64,000 nt of DNA, taken from contig FMEL01000012.1 of assembly GCA_900066355.1 (NCBI GenBank), positions 70,042 through 134,041 of the forward strand. The letters run 5' to 3'. Numbering within the stretch: the first letter of the stretch is position 1; each line of letters opens with the position of its first letter. Shown here one piece after another: positions 1 through 9,333 of this stretch. Position numbers and translations under genes: made by a program. Below the pieces are notes generated by a model. That model was not told the DNA's origin. It did no database searches and worked only from the letters and a program-made list of their open reading frames with translations. The stretch comes from an uncultured Ruminococcus sp. Lineage in GTDB: Bacteria > Bacillota > Clostridia > Lachnospirales > Lachnospiraceae.

Positions 1-1
1 G

Positions 2-97
2 AGTCCGTATTATCGGACAGGAACTGCTTTTGAAAACATTCATTTTACGATTCCGATCTTTATGAGTGTGATGTTGTATACGGGAGGTATTTATTGA
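2..97 (+). CDS. 3' end of an upstream Tad-locus gene (partial)
   Basis: An open frame enters from the left edge and stops at the TGA at 95-97, giving about 31 residues ending in MLYTGGIY. The stop overlaps the TTG start of the next gene in a TTGA arrangement, which suggests translational coupling and membership of the same operon. In related clostridial Tad loci this position is often held by a CpaB/SAF-domain pilus assembly protein, but the visible fragment is too short to confirm that. Confidence 0.5.
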   Translation, partial: SPYYRTGTAFENIHFTIPIFMSVMLYTGGIY

Positions 98-1107
98 AAA
101 AACAAATTTTTGCAGTCTGTGATCTCGAAGCGGAATATGCCCGCAACTTCATGGATTATCTCAACCAGAAAAAGAATATTCCTTTTGAGATTCAGGCATT
201 TACTAATGTCAGCAGTTTTGTTGCATATGCAAAAGAAAACCCGGTCGAGCTTCTTCTGATCTCAGCGGAGGCAATGTGTCCTGAGGTCGGTGAGCTGGAT
301 ATCGGCAAGATCGTGATTCTGACCGAGGGCAGCAAACCGGATGAACTGGACAGATATGCCGATGTTTATAAGTATCAGGCATCTTCGGATATCGTCCGTG
401 AGGTGATGGCGTGTTATGGTGCAGAAAAGGCCGTGCTTCCGGCGCAGATGCCGGTGCTCAAAAAGACGACAGAACTTCTGGGGATTTATTCACCGCTCGG
501 ATTCTGCGGGCAGACTTCTTTTGCGCTGGCACTGGCTCAGATCCTGGGCAGAGAGAAATCCGTTCTTTATCTCAACATGGAAGAGTATTCCGGGTTTGAA
601 GAACTCTTTGAAAAGGAATACCCCTATACACTCAGTGATCTTCTGTATTTTGTACGACAGGAGCAGGCAGGCATTACCGTAAAAATGAACAGTATGATTC
701 AGAGTATGGGAAGTATGGATTTTATACCGCCGGTACAGTCCCCGGAGGACATCCGGGGGACAAGGTGGCAGGACTGGGAGCACCTTTTGCAGGAAATCGT
801 TCTGCACAGTTCCTATGAGGCAGTCATATTGGATGTGGGCGACGGAATCGAAGAAGTATTTCAGATTCTTGACTTATGTACGAGAGTCTATGTGCCGGTG
901 CGCGACGACCGCATTTCGAAATGCAAAATGGAACAGTTTGAAAAACTTTTGCGTTTGCGTGATTACTCGCAGTTACTGGCAGGAATAGAAAAAGTATTGC
1001 TTCCGATACTATCCCAAAATACGGACAATGAATTTCGGATAGAGGAACTGGTCTGGAGTGAACTGGGAGATTTTGTAAGAGAATTGCTTGAGAAAGAAAA
1101 TCTCTGA
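94..1107 (+). CDS. TadZ/CpaE-like pilus localisation ATPase, degenerate P-loop
   Basis: The 337-residue protein has a receiver-like N-terminal part (about 1-110) and a MinD/ParA-like C-terminal part (about 125-337), the architecture of TadZ/CpaE proteins that place the Tad secretion machine at a cell site. The position expected for the deviant Walker A motif reads SPLGFCGQTS (residues 133-142), so the nucleotide-binding lysine is replaced by glutamine. The start is TTG, supported by GGGAGGT at 82-88. The gene leads directly into cpaF. The family assignment rests mainly on gene order and domain layout. Nucleotide hydrolysis is doubtful because of the missing lysine. Confidence 0.75.
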   Translation: MKKQIFAVCDLEAEYARNFMDYLNQKKNIPFEIQAFTNVSSFVAYAKENPVELLLISAEAMCPEVGELDIGKIVILTEGSKPDELDRYADVYKYQASSDIVREVMACYGAEKAVLPAQMPVLKKTTELLGIYSPLGFCGQTSFALALAQILGREKSVLYLNMEEYSGFEELFEKEYPYTLSDLLYFVRQEQAGITVKMNSMIQSMGSMDFIPPVQSPEDIRGTRWQDWEHLLQEIVLHSSYEAVILDVGDGIEEVFQILDLCTRVYVPVRDDRISKCKMEQFEKLLRLRDYSQLLAGIEKVLLPILSQNTDNEFRIEELVWSELGDFVRELLEKENL

Positions 1108-1132
1108 AGGTAATTTTCAGAAAGGAAAACAG

Positions 1133-2323
1133 ATGAGCAGGGAACTATTTCAGGAACTTCGTACACATCTGATGGAGCGGCTGGATCTCGCAAGAGAGCT
1201 GAGTGATGAAGAAATCCTTGATGAGATTGATGATCTGATACTCGGGCGGATGCGGGAGTACGGTCTTTCGCTGAAAGAAAAGGTACAGCTTCGCCAGGAA
1301 CTTTTTCATTCTGTTCGCAAACTGGATGTTCTGCAGGAACTGATCGAGGATGAGACGGTGACGGAGATCATGGTGAACGGACCGGATGCCATCTTTGTGG
1401 AGCGTGCCGGAAAACTGAAAAAATGGGACAAAACATTTACTTCCGGAGAAAAGCTGGAAGATGTCATTCAGCAGATCGTAGGTAAGTGCAACAGGGTGGT
1501 CAACGAATCAATGCCTATTGTGGATGCCCGTTTGGATAACGGTGCCAGAGTCAATGCGGTGATCCGCCCTGTGGCGCTCAATGGGCCGATTCTGACGATC
1601 AGGCGCTTTCCGGATACGCCGATCACGATGGAAAAACTGATTTCACTTGGAAGCCTGCCGCCGGAATGTGCAGAATTTCTTGCGGCACTTGTGCGTGCAC
1701 GATATTCCATGGTCATCGGAGGCGGGACAGGAAGCGGCAAGACGACGTTTCTTGGCGCACTGTCCAATTATATTCCGCCGGATGAACGGCTGATCACGAT
1801 CGAGGACAATGCAGAACTCAAGATACAGGGAATTGCCAATCTGGTGCGTCTTGAAGCAAAGATGGCAAACATGGAAGGTGCAACATCGATTACGATTCGT
1901 GACCTGATCAAGACTGCGCTTCGTATGCGACCGGATCGGATCATTGTTGGCGAGGTACGTGGTGGTGAAGCGGTCGATATGCTGCAGGCTTTGAATACCG
2001 GACATGACGGAAGCTTAAGCACTGCCCATGCCAATTCGGCTTCGGATATGCTCTCAAGACTTGAAACCATGACTCTGATGGGAGTAGATCTTCCGCTTGA
2101 GGCCATTCGAAGGCAGATTGCTTCCGGTGTTGATATTCTTATTCATCTGGGAAGAATGCGTGACAAAAGCCGTAAGGTACTTGAGATAACAGAAATATGC
2201 GGATTTGAAAATCATGAAATAAAGACACGTACGCTTTATCGCTGGCAGGAGGGAAAGGGACTGGTACAGACCGCCGAACTTCTGAACAGGGAAAAGCTGA
2301 TACGGGCAGGAGTGACCATATGA
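1133..2323 (+). CDS. cpaF: Tad secretion ATPase CpaF/TadA
   Basis: This 396-residue type II/IV secretion ATPase should power Flp pilus assembly at the inner face of the membrane. Walker A GGGTGSGKTT is at about residues 196-205, and an Asp/His-box and Walker B region follows, with RMRPDRIIVGEVRGGEA near 265-281 and TGHDGSLSTAHA after it. Both are typical of CpaF. An upstream in-frame TTG exists at 1088, but the ATG at 1133 has a good Shine-Dalgarno (AAAGGA at 1121-1126) and gives the usual family length. The stop codon overlaps the start of the next gene (ATGA). Confidence 0.95.
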   Translation: MSRELFQELRTHLMERLDLARELSDEEILDEIDDLILGRMREYGLSLKEKVQLRQELFHSVRKLDVLQELIEDETVTEIMVNGPDAIFVERAGKLKKWDKTFTSGEKLEDVIQQIVGKCNRVVNESMPIVDARLDNGARVNAVIRPVALNGPILTIRRFPDTPITMEKLISLGSLPPECAEFLAALVRARYSMVIGGGTGSGKTTFLGALSNYIPPDERLITIEDNAELKIQGIANLVRLEAKMANMEGATSITIRDLIKTALRMRPDRIIVGEVRGGEAVDMLQALNTGHDGSLSTAHANSASDMLSRLETMTLMGVDLPLEAIRRQIASGVDILIHLGRMRDKSRKVLEITEICGFENHEIKTRTLYRWQEGKGLVQTAELLNREKLIRAGVTI

Positions 2324-3063
2324 AGCAGAGTTATGAAGAGTATCGTTTTTCCATGACAGAGATTTTGAAGTATCTGGTGCAGGGACTTTTGCTGTGTGGT
2401 GCGGTGGATTATCTTTTCTATCAGAATCCATGGCTGATGTTTCTTGCATTGCCGGTTACGGTATTTTTTCTGAAATGGAAAAAGAAAGGGCTGATCCGTG
2501 AACGGAAAAAGAACCTGAATTATCAGTTTAAAGATGCGTTAAATGCGCTGAGTGTTGCCGTTCAGGCAGGATATTCTGTAGAAAATGCAGTTATGGCATG
2601 TTCCAGAGACTTGGAACGGCTGTATCCGCAGGAAACAGATATTGTGCGGGAATTTCATTATATGGAAACACAGCTGAAGGTAAGTGTGCCGGTGGAAGAG
2701 CTTTTTATGAGTTTCGGTGACAGAAGTGGAATCGAAGATATCGAAAATTTTGCAGCTGTTTTTTATACCGCCAAAAGAACCGGTGGTGACATGAACCGGA
2801 TCATACAGACTTCTTCGAGGATGCTGGGTGACAAGATTGACGTGCGCAGAGAAATTGAGACGACACTGGCGGCAAAAAAGGCGGAACAGATGATCATGAG
2901 TCTGATGCCGGCCGGAATCATTCTGTATCTTAAGATGACTTCACCGGGATTCCTTGAAGTACTCTATGGAAATCCGTTCGGAATCCTGGCGATGTCCTTA
3001 TGTCTTGCAATTTACGGGTTTTCTTACTGGCTCGGAAGACGGATCGTAGATATTGAAGTTTAG
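2320..3063 (+). CDS. TadB-like type II secretion F-domain membrane protein
   Basis: The 247-residue protein has two hydrophobic helices near the N-terminus (about 13-48), a cytoplasmic type II secretion F domain (about 65-190, with AVQAGYSVENAV and TAKRTGGDM) and two C-terminal membrane helices. It fits the TadB platform protein that works with CpaF in the membrane. It starts at an ATG overlapping the cpaF stop, so translation is probably coupled. It lies immediately before a second F-domain protein, as TadB does before TadC. Confidence 0.88.
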   Translation: MKQSYEEYRFSMTEILKYLVQGLLLCGAVDYLFYQNPWLMFLALPVTVFFLKWKKKGLIRERKKNLNYQFKDALNALSVAVQAGYSVENAVMACSRDLERLYPQETDIVREFHYMETQLKVSVPVEELFMSFGDRSGIEDIENFAAVFYTAKRTGGDMNRIIQTSSRMLGDKIDVRREIETTLAAKKAEQMIMSLMPAGIILYLKMTSPGFLEVLYGNPFGILAMSLCLAIYGFSYWLGRRIVDIEV

Positions 3064-3097
3064 AAAGGAAATGCGGGAGAGCCGCACAGGATAAGAT

Positions 3098-4123
3098 ATG
3101 TGGGTACATATAATACTCTTTGTGCTGACTTTTGGGATTGTGCTTGTATGGAAGGCCGGCTGGATTCGTCTGGACGGAATCGCGGATCGACAGAGCATGC
3201 GGCTGTTTCTGCTTGTTGCGGTTTGCGGAAACCTTCTGGGAATGGCACTGACCATGACAGACGGCAAAGATGTGGTCTATCAGGAAGGACACCGCATGGA
3301 GAAGAATCCGGATGGTGCATACACGGAAGAACTTGAAGTGTCTGTGGATGGTCGGAAACCGCAGAAGTTTGATGTGGAGATTCCGGAAAAAGAGACGGAG
3401 GAGACAGAAGTCGCACCGGAGCAGGAAGTAAATGAGACAGAACAGAAACAAAAAGAATTAAGAGAAATCATCGAAGAATACAATCAGCAGAAACAGGATC
3501 CGGATTATTATTATCTGCCGGATCAATGGGACGGTCAGAAACTTATCTGGCAGAAGTCCGGTGATCGGACAGGATCACTTCTGGCATCACTTGCTTTTTT
3601 TGCAGCGTTTGTTGTGATGCTGAAAAAAGCAAAAGAGCAGCAGGAAGAAATGACAAAACGCGCAGAACAGCTTTTGATGGATTATCCGTCGCTGATCATG
3701 AAATTTACTCTTCTGATTCAGGCAGGCATGACGGCACGTAAGGTGTTTCAGAAAATGGGTGCAGATTACATGAGAAACCGTCCAAAGACCGGGCGATATG
3801 CGTATGAAGCGATCATAATCATGTGTCATGAGATGGACAGTGGTATTGCAGAACTGGAAGCATATCGCAGATTCGGAGAAAGATGCGGGCAGATGAAGTA
3901 TAAGACCTTTTCCACGATTCTGATCCAGAATCTGCAAAAAGGCAGTCACAGAATGGCGGATCTTCTGGAAAAAGAAGCACTGGAAGCGTGGGATGAAAGG
4001 AAGCGAAAGGCAAGAGTGCTGGGTGAGACAGCGGCTACAAAGCTGCTCGTACCGATGGTCATGATGCTTGCGGTGGTGATGGCGATCATTATGATACCGG
4101 CATTTTTATCTTTCTATGGATGA
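3098..4123 (+). CDS. TadC-like type II secretion F-domain membrane protein
   Basis: The 341-residue protein has N-terminal membrane helices (about 3-20 and 44-60), then a long, highly charged Glu-rich stretch (about 70-145), another helix near 165-185, an F-domain core (LIQAGMTARKVF, MCHEMDSG) and a C-terminal helix (LLVPMVMMLAVVMAIIMIPA). TadC forms the inner-membrane platform together with TadB. The Glu-rich insertion between the first helices is longer than in typical TadC proteins, so the exposed loop may be lineage-specific. The end overlaps the region upstream of the Flp pilin. Confidence 0.85.
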   Translation: MWVHIILFVLTFGIVLVWKAGWIRLDGIADRQSMRLFLLVAVCGNLLGMALTMTDGKDVVYQEGHRMEKNPDGAYTEELEVSVDGRKPQKFDVEIPEKETEETEVAPEQEVNETEQKQKELREIIEEYNQQKQDPDYYYLPDQWDGQKLIWQKSGDRTGSLLASLAFFAAFVVMLKKAKEQQEEMTKRAEQLLMDYPSLIMKFTLLIQAGMTARKVFQKMGADYMRNRPKTGRYAYEAIIIMCHEMDSGIAELEAYRRFGERCGQMKYKTFSTILIQNLQKGSHRMADLLEKEALEAWDERKRKARVLGETAATKLLVPMVMMLAVVMAIIMIPAFLSFYG

Positions 4124-4164
4124 TGGAGCAGCAGGAAAGAGCAGATAGAATAAGGAGGCAGAAT

Positions 4165-4344
4165 ATGAGTGCATGTATGCGGACAGCAAGAGAGTTTATG
4201 CGTGAAGAAGATGCAGTAGGTGTCGTTGAAATCATTTTGATACTGGTGGTGCTGATCAGTCTGGTAATCATTTTTAAGGAACAGCTGACGAATCTGGTGA
4301 GAAGTATTTTGAGCAAGATTACGAAGCAGAGTAATTCTATCTGA
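4165..4344 (+). CDS. Flp-type (type IVb) major pilin
   Basis: This small protein of 59 residues has a short charged leader (REFMREEDAVG) followed by one long hydrophobic helix (VVEIILILVVLISLVIIF), the pattern of Flp1-like pilins with the conserved Glu a few residues into the helix. The ATG at 4165 is preferred over an in-frame ATG at 4120 because AAGGAGG (4152-4158) sits at the right distance and the shorter product has the usual pilin length. It should be the substrate of the prepilin peptidase encoded at 6816 and the main fibre subunit. Confidence 0.85.
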   Translation: MSACMRTAREFMREEDAVGVVEIILILVVLISLVIIFKEQLTNLVRSILSKITKQSNSI

Positions 4345-4363
4345 AAAGGAAAGGAGTATGCCA

Positions 4364-5881
4364 ATGGAGAAAAAAGGAAGTATCACTGTTTTTCTGGCGC
4401 TGATTCTGAGCTTGCTGCTGTCACTTGTTACGACCGGAATCCAGTCGGTGCAGGCTGCGGCGGCAAGAACACAGATTCTGAACAGTATGGATATCGGACT
4501 CTATTCTCTGTTTGGACAGTATGACCGTTTCCTTATGAAGGAATATGACCTGTTTTTCATTGACGGAGCACAGGGAAACTCAGATTTAAATCTGGCTGCG
4601 GTATATGACAACCTTGAATCCTATATGAAACCTGTACTGAAACAGAACAGTCAGAAGCTTGCTTTGAAACAGGGCGGATTTACCGGCTATCGTCTGGCAA
4701 CTGATGAAGGCGGAGAAATTTTTTTCCGGCAGGCAGTGACATTTATGAGAGACACACTTGGAAGCCAGGGCGTAGGACTTCTTCTTGACCGTTACCACAA
4801 AAAAGAAGAAAAGATCAGACAGGCGGAAGAAGCCGGACGTCAGAGTGAGGATGGCAACAGCCTCGAAAATTATGATACAGAGATGGATTCAGCAGCACAA
4901 AAAAGTCAGGAAGCCGAAGCTGCCTCGAAGTCAGAAAACGGTTCAGGTGCCGAAGATATCTTCGGAAGTGGTGAAGAATCAGGCGGAAAAGCCGGCGGCA
5001 ATGAGATCGTGGAAACACCAAAACCTCCTGCAGTCACGAATCCGATTCCAATCATAAAACAGATTCGAAAAATGGGGCTGCTTGATCTGGTTGTTCCGGC
5101 TGACCAGGGTATTTCCGAGAATCAGATTTCTCTTTCGAATCTTGTGTCACACCGACAGCTGCAGGAAGGAATCAATCTTCCGGCGGAGAATATCCAGACG
5201 TCTTCTGCGACTTCGCAGATTCTCTACCAGCAGTATCTGATGGAACATCTGGGAAATTACCGGGAACCGTCCACCGCAGGACTTAAATATCAGATTGAGT
5301 ATCTTCTGGGTGGAAAATCCAGTGACCGGGAAAATCTCCAGACAGTTGCAAGGCGGCTCCTTCTGATCCGCGAAGGAATCAATGCATCGGCATTGATGAC
5401 TGATGCATCAAAGAGAGCACAGATACAGGCACTTGCACTGGCGGTTGCATCCGGTTTTCTGATTCCTCCGGCAGCAGTGGTGATTGAGACAGCGCTGATA
5501 TTGTGCTGGTCATTTGCGGAGAGCATTGTGGATCTGCGGGAACTCTTTCATGGAGGAAAAGTACCGCTTGTGAAATCACCGGCGGACTGGCAGTTGTCAC
5601 TGGAAAATCTTTCAAATTTCCTGCAGGAAATGGACAGTGAGCGCAAAGATGTGGAGGGCGGCATGTCATATGAAGATTATCTGCAGGTACTTCTTTTATC
5701 CACTTCACGTTCGCAGAAACTTAAACGGGGAATGGATATGATTGAAGCGGAGATACGTGCGACAAAAGGCAGAGAACAGTTCCGGCTGGACTGTTGTATT
5801 GAAGCAATTGAGGCGTCTGTGGATGTGCAGGCAAACAGAAACAGAACATATACCGTAACAAAACAATACAGCTATATCTGA
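4364..5881 (+). CDS. DUF5702-type Tad pseudopilin/surface protein
   Basis: The 505-residue protein starts with a short basic stretch and a hydrophobic helix (ITVFLALILSLLLSLVTTGI), like TadG/TadE minor pilins, followed by a large extracytoplasmic region. Residues about 145-215 are rich in Ser, Glu and Gly and look like a flexible linker. The MDIGLYSLFGQYDRFLMKEY region after the helix is characteristic of DUF5702 proteins found in clostridial Tad loci. The ATG at 4364 is chosen because AGGAG at 4352-4356 is 7 bases away, whereas the ATG at 4358 lies only 1 base from it. It probably serves as a minor pilin or tip protein. Confidence 0.75.
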   Translation: MEKKGSITVFLALILSLLLSLVTTGIQSVQAAAARTQILNSMDIGLYSLFGQYDRFLMKEYDLFFIDGAQGNSDLNLAAVYDNLESYMKPVLKQNSQKLALKQGGFTGYRLATDEGGEIFFRQAVTFMRDTLGSQGVGLLLDRYHKKEEKIRQAEEAGRQSEDGNSLENYDTEMDSAAQKSQEAEAASKSENGSGAEDIFGSGEESGGKAGGNEIVETPKPPAVTNPIPIIKQIRKMGLLDLVVPADQGISENQISLSNLVSHRQLQEGINLPAENIQTSSATSQILYQQYLMEHLGNYREPSTAGLKYQIEYLLGGKSSDRENLQTVARRLLLIREGINASALMTDASKRAQIQALALAVASGFLIPPAAVVIETALILCWSFAESIVDLRELFHGGKVPLVKSPADWQLSLENLSNFLQEMDSERKDVEGGMSYEDYLQVLLLSTSRSQKLKRGMDMIEAEIRATKGREQFRLDCCIEAIEASVDVQANRNRTYTVTKQYSYI

Positions 5882-5930
5882 GGGCTGAAGGGCGGCGTTC
5901 TCGCCGCCCGCTAAAAGGAGGTGCAGAAAG

Positions 5931-6734
5931 ATGCTTTTTCAGAAGGCACAAAAAAAGCTCAATGGGAATCAAAACAAGATAGACAGAAAGAATAAAGAAA
6001 GGACACGCTCTCTGAACAGATGGTATCTGTCGTCCCCGATAGGCAGAATCCTCCTGACGCTTTCTGAAAAGGTATCTTTGTGTACCTCATGTGCAAAGAT
6101 AAAAAAGGCAGGACTGTCAGTAGAGACAGCACTTGTACTTCCGCTGTTTTTTCTGGGTATGGTGACAATGATTTCCTTTATGGACATTTACAGTCTGCAG
6201 ACGACACATTTGCAGGCGTTGTGTGAAAAGACGAAGGAAGCCGGGATGTATGCGTATGTGGCGGACGGAAATGGACCGGATGAAATCACACTGCCCGATG
6301 TGTATTCATACAGTCCGGTTGGTGCGCTGATACCACTTCCGAAAGTCTGGATGCATAATACCGTGAAAGTCCATGCGTGGACGGGCGCAGAAGAAGGCGG
6401 GAAAGGCTCCGGTGACAGCACAGAACCTGAAGAAATGGTTTTTGTAACAGAAAGTGGTTCTGTATATCACACAAAAGCAGGCTGCCGTTATCTGAACCTG
6501 TCTATTACACAGGTGTCCGGAAGCAGTGTATCACAGAGACGAAATGATAATGGGGAGAAATACAGCCCATGTGAGACCTGCAGCCGACATCAGAACCCTT
6601 CCGGGACTGTTTACATTACAGGCTCCGGGAATCGTTACCACAATGATGCGTCCTGCAGTGGACTGAAGCGTACCGTTCGGCTGGTCAAGAAATCACAGCT
6701 TGGAAACATGCATGTATGCAGCAAATGCGGATAG
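5931..6734 (+). CDS. TadE-like minor pilin with tandem Cys-rich C-terminal repeats
   Basis: The 267-residue protein has a basic N-terminal cytoplasmic segment, a TadE-like helix (GLSVETALVLPLFFLGMV, about 61-78) and an extracytoplasmic domain. The C-terminal third holds two related units: VTESGSVYHTKAGCRYL...CETC and ITGSGNRYHNDASCSGL...CSKC. Each has a Tyr-His, a downstream Cys and a closing C-x2-C. This Y-H-x(5)-C...C-x2-C pattern resembles small zinc-binding modules seen in secreted Firmicutes nucleases. Their function on a pilin is unknown. The gene is preceded by AAAGGAGGTG. Confidence 0.75.
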   Translation: MLFQKAQKKLNGNQNKIDRKNKERTRSLNRWYLSSPIGRILLTLSEKVSLCTSCAKIKKAGLSVETALVLPLFFLGMVTMISFMDIYSLQTTHLQALCEKTKEAGMYAYVADGNGPDEITLPDVYSYSPVGALIPLPKVWMHNTVKVHAWTGAEEGGKGSGDSTEPEEMVFVTESGSVYHTKAGCRYLNLSITQVSGSSVSQRRNDNGEKYSPCETCSRHQNPSGTVYITGSGNRYHNDASCSGLKRTVRLVKKSQLGNMHVCSKCG

Positions 6735-6815
6735 AGATTCAGCGTAGACATTACATAAGCTGCAATAAAAATCTCAGAAAGAATGAAATGATCAGAAGAA
6801 AGAAGGAAAAGGAAA

Positions 6816-7226
6816 ATGGAAAAATACGGCACACTGATCTTTCTGCTTTTCAGCAGTTTTTTGGATATCCGAAAAAGAGAAATCTCAATACCGGTCACAT
6901 TGATGTTCGGACTGGCAGGAGTGGCATACAGTATCAAAACCGGAAGAACAATGACGGACTATCTGCTTCCGGCGGCCATAGGTATTTTTATGCTTGCATG
7001 CAGCATCCTGACACGGGGACAGGTAGGTATGGGAGACGGATGGCTTCTTATGGCACTGGGATGTATGATGCGAATGGAAAGCTACATTCAGATGGCCTGC
7101 ATCGGAATGCTGCTTGCGGCGGCATGTTCAGGTGTCCTGTTGCTGGTGTTTCGAAAGAGCAGAAAGACGGAGATTCCACTGGTACCTTTCTTATTGCTGG
7201 GATATGTAGGAGGGATGGTTATATGA
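6816..7226 (+). CDS. A24 prepilin peptidase (TadV/CpaA-like)
   Basis: This 136-residue multipass membrane aspartyl protease cleaves the Flp prepilin leader. Both catalytic aspartates are visible: LDIRKREI near residue 17 and the GxGD-type motif QVGMGDGW near residue 71. It is short, with no methyltransferase domain, as is usual for Tad-dedicated A24 peptidases. The ATG at 6816 follows an AAGGAAAAGGAAA stretch. The stop overlaps the ATG of the next pseudopilin gene (ATGA). Confidence 0.9.
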   Translation: MEKYGTLIFLLFSSFLDIRKREISIPVTLMFGLAGVAYSIKTGRTMTDYLLPAAIGIFMLACSILTRGQVGMGDGWLLMALGCMMRMESYIQMACIGMLLAAACSGVLLLVFRKSRKTEIPLVPFLLLGYVGGMVI

Positions 7227-7720
7227 AGAAAAGAATCCTCAAAAATTACAGATACCGGATTGTAAACTCAAGACATAAGCAATATAGAAGTAATCTGTGC
7301 AAGGGTAGTTTTACGATAGAGGCTGCATGTGTCATGTCTATCGTGCTTCTGACAGTTATGGGAGTCATTTATCTGTCATTTTTTGTACATAACCGAGCAT
7401 GGCTGACGGCGGCAGCCTGCGAAGCATCATTGAGTGGAAGTATGGAGGCAGTGCGTCAGGACGGACAGGCGCAGGCAGCAGCAGAAATCCGTGGTGAGGA
7501 GCTTGGCAATGTAGGATTCTTTGGTGCGGAAAATCTGCGATGCCATGTAAATGCAGGAAAAAAGAAAGTCAGTGTAACTTATGAAGCAGATACGATTGCA
7601 GGTTTTGGTGGATTTAAATGGACATTAAAAACAGAAGGAAGCTCAAAAGTTATTCGGCCGGTAAAGTGGATCCGCAGGCTCAAGGCTGCAAAGGAAGTGA
7701 TTGGTATAACAGGAGATTAA
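7223..7720 (+). CDS. TadE-like minor pilin
   Basis: The 165-residue protein has a basic N-terminus, then GSFTIEAACVMSIVLLTVMG, a TadE-like membrane/assembly helix with the conserved Glu, and a compact extracytoplasmic domain. The frame is open far upstream (to about 6716), but that part overlaps the prepilin peptidase gene and reads as non-coding. The ATG at 7223 overlaps the peptidase stop and follows a GGAGGG sequence, so it is taken as the start. It is probably a minor subunit of the same pilus. Confidence 0.8.
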   Translation: MKKRILKNYRYRIVNSRHKQYRSNLCKGSFTIEAACVMSIVLLTVMGVIYLSFFVHNRAWLTAAACEASLSGSMEAVRQDGQAQAAAEIRGEELGNVGFFGAENLRCHVNAGKKKVSVTYEADTIAGFGGFKWTLKTEGSSKVIRPVKWIRRLKAAKEVIGITGD

Positions 7721-7723
7721 AAT

Positions 7724-9265
7724 ATGTATGCAGAATATAAAAGAGATGTAAGTCACAATTATTTGATTCTACGAGAAGAAGAAAAGGTAAATACAGCGTC
7801 CTATCAGGTACGAATGCTGACAGGAAATGTGATTCCCTCTATATTAAAGTGCAGATTGCAGGGACTGGACGGGAATCTGCTGTTTTATTATGATATCACA
7901 TCCAGGCAGTCGCTGGCATCTTTTTATGAACAGAGGAAATTTCACAGAAAAGATCTGCACATGCTTTTTTGCGGATTTATTCGTGTGATGGAAGAGATGG
8001 CAGAGTTTCTTATGAATACAGACCAACTGCTTTTATGTCCGGAGTATATCTTTCTGGATATAGAGAAGCGAGAAGTGAAATTCTGCTGTCTTCCGGATTA
8101 TCATCATCCGATACAGGAACAGTTCCGGGAACTGACAGAATACCTTCTCCCGAGACTTGACCATGAAGACTCTCAGGCAGTGAGTATGGGCTATGGAGTC
8201 TACCGGAAAGCAATGGAGACAGGATTTCAGCTTGAACATATAAAAGAGGCAATTTATCAGAACAGAGAAGTTACAAAGAAAAGCAACGATAGAGAATCTA
8301 CACAGAATCAGGAACAGAAGCCTCCGGAAAATAATCTGGATAGTATGGAAAGTTTTGGAGAAAAAATACAGGAAAAGGCAGATGTTTCACATTTACTGAA
8401 GACAGACGTGGAAAATAAAACTTCAAAAAGAAAAAAAGGCAAAAAGAAAGAAGAGTCTGATTTTCAAAAGTCCTCCAACGAATGGACGGGTGCTTTACTT
8501 TGTGTTTCCATAGCAGCAGTTTTGATCATTTTTCTTATACTTCGCTATTTGGGGTATCTTCCAGGAATCCCGGCGGAAGCTATCTTCGGAGGCGCCATTA
8601 TCCTTTTGGTTCTCGCCGCATTCTTGTCCTGGACAGCCGAAAAGAAGAAGCAGAAAAAGCAGATGAGTGCAGAATGGAGACAAAAGGTGAAGAGGGAACT
8701 TGATGATACATATGAAAGCAGCAGTGAGAAAAGGAGGACGGAGAGAAGTTCAGAGGATTTGTATGAAGCAGATTCAGTACAGGAAAAAATGCCGGAATGG
8801 GGAGACATAAAGTATAAAATGCCGGAACGGACCGGGGAAACAGGAACTAACCGTCTGGAAAATTCACAGAATGTATACCGGGAAACAGTGCAGCAGAATG
8901 AGAACTACGAAACTGAAAAGACAGAAAACTATGGTGAGACAGTCGTCTTATCCGCCGGACAGACTGAAGGACCGGCCAGCCTTGTAAGCCGTGAACCGGG
9001 AGAACTTGCGACGATCTATCTTGACCGTGACCTTATGGTAATCGGTAAGATGGAAAATGCTGCCGATGCAGTGATCTCTCTTCCGACAGTCAGTCGTATT
9101 CATGCAAAGATTCGGAAAGTAGATGAGGAATATTATCTGTCTGACCTCAATTCGAGAAATGGCACATCAGTAAATGGAAGACTGCTGAAGACAGGAGAGG
9201 AATATCAGCTGCAGGACGAGGATCAGGTGGAATTTGCACAGGCCCGTTATATCTTTTTGAAATAG
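7724..9265 (+). CDS. DUF6382/FHA-domain membrane protein
   Basis: The 513-residue protein has a globular N-terminal domain (about 1-170, DUF6382 type), a charged linker, two adjacent hydrophobic segments (about 253-303) and a C-terminal FHA domain (about 425-513). FHA hallmarks are SRIHAKI and LNSRNGTSVNG, the latter containing the Ser/Asn residues that recognise phosphothreonine. It starts 3 bases after the preceding pilin gene and is the last gene of the Tad operon. It may link pilus assembly to Ser/Thr kinase signalling, but no kinase gene is in the window. Confidence 0.82.
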   Translation: MYAEYKRDVSHNYLILREEEKVNTASYQVRMLTGNVIPSILKCRLQGLDGNLLFYYDITSRQSLASFYEQRKFHRKDLHMLFCGFIRVMEEMAEFLMNTDQLLLCPEYIFLDIEKREVKFCCLPDYHHPIQEQFRELTEYLLPRLDHEDSQAVSMGYGVYRKAMETGFQLEHIKEAIYQNREVTKKSNDRESTQNQEQKPPENNLDSMESFGEKIQEKADVSHLLKTDVENKTSKRKKGKKKEESDFQKSSNEWTGALLCVSIAAVLIIFLILRYLGYLPGIPAEAIFGGAIILLVLAAFLSWTAEKKKQKKQMSAEWRQKVKRELDDTYESSSEKRRTERSSEDLYEADSVQEKMPEWGDIKYKMPERTGETGTNRLENSQNVYRETVQQNENYETEKTENYGETVVLSAGQTEGPASLVSREPGELATIYLDRDLMVIGKMENAADAVISLPTVSRIHAKIRKVDEEYYLSDLNSRNGTSVNGRLLKTGEEYQLQDEDQVEFAQARYIFLK

Positions 9266-9333
9266 AATGTTGGTAAATATAAACATCCTTATTATTTTTA
9301 CTGCCTAGATTCCGGTATGGCAAGTGGCTTGTG

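Noticed and set aside
6716..7222. N-terminal extension of the second TadE-like gene
   Set aside because: The extension overlaps the prepilin peptidase in another frame. The start at 7223 has better context.
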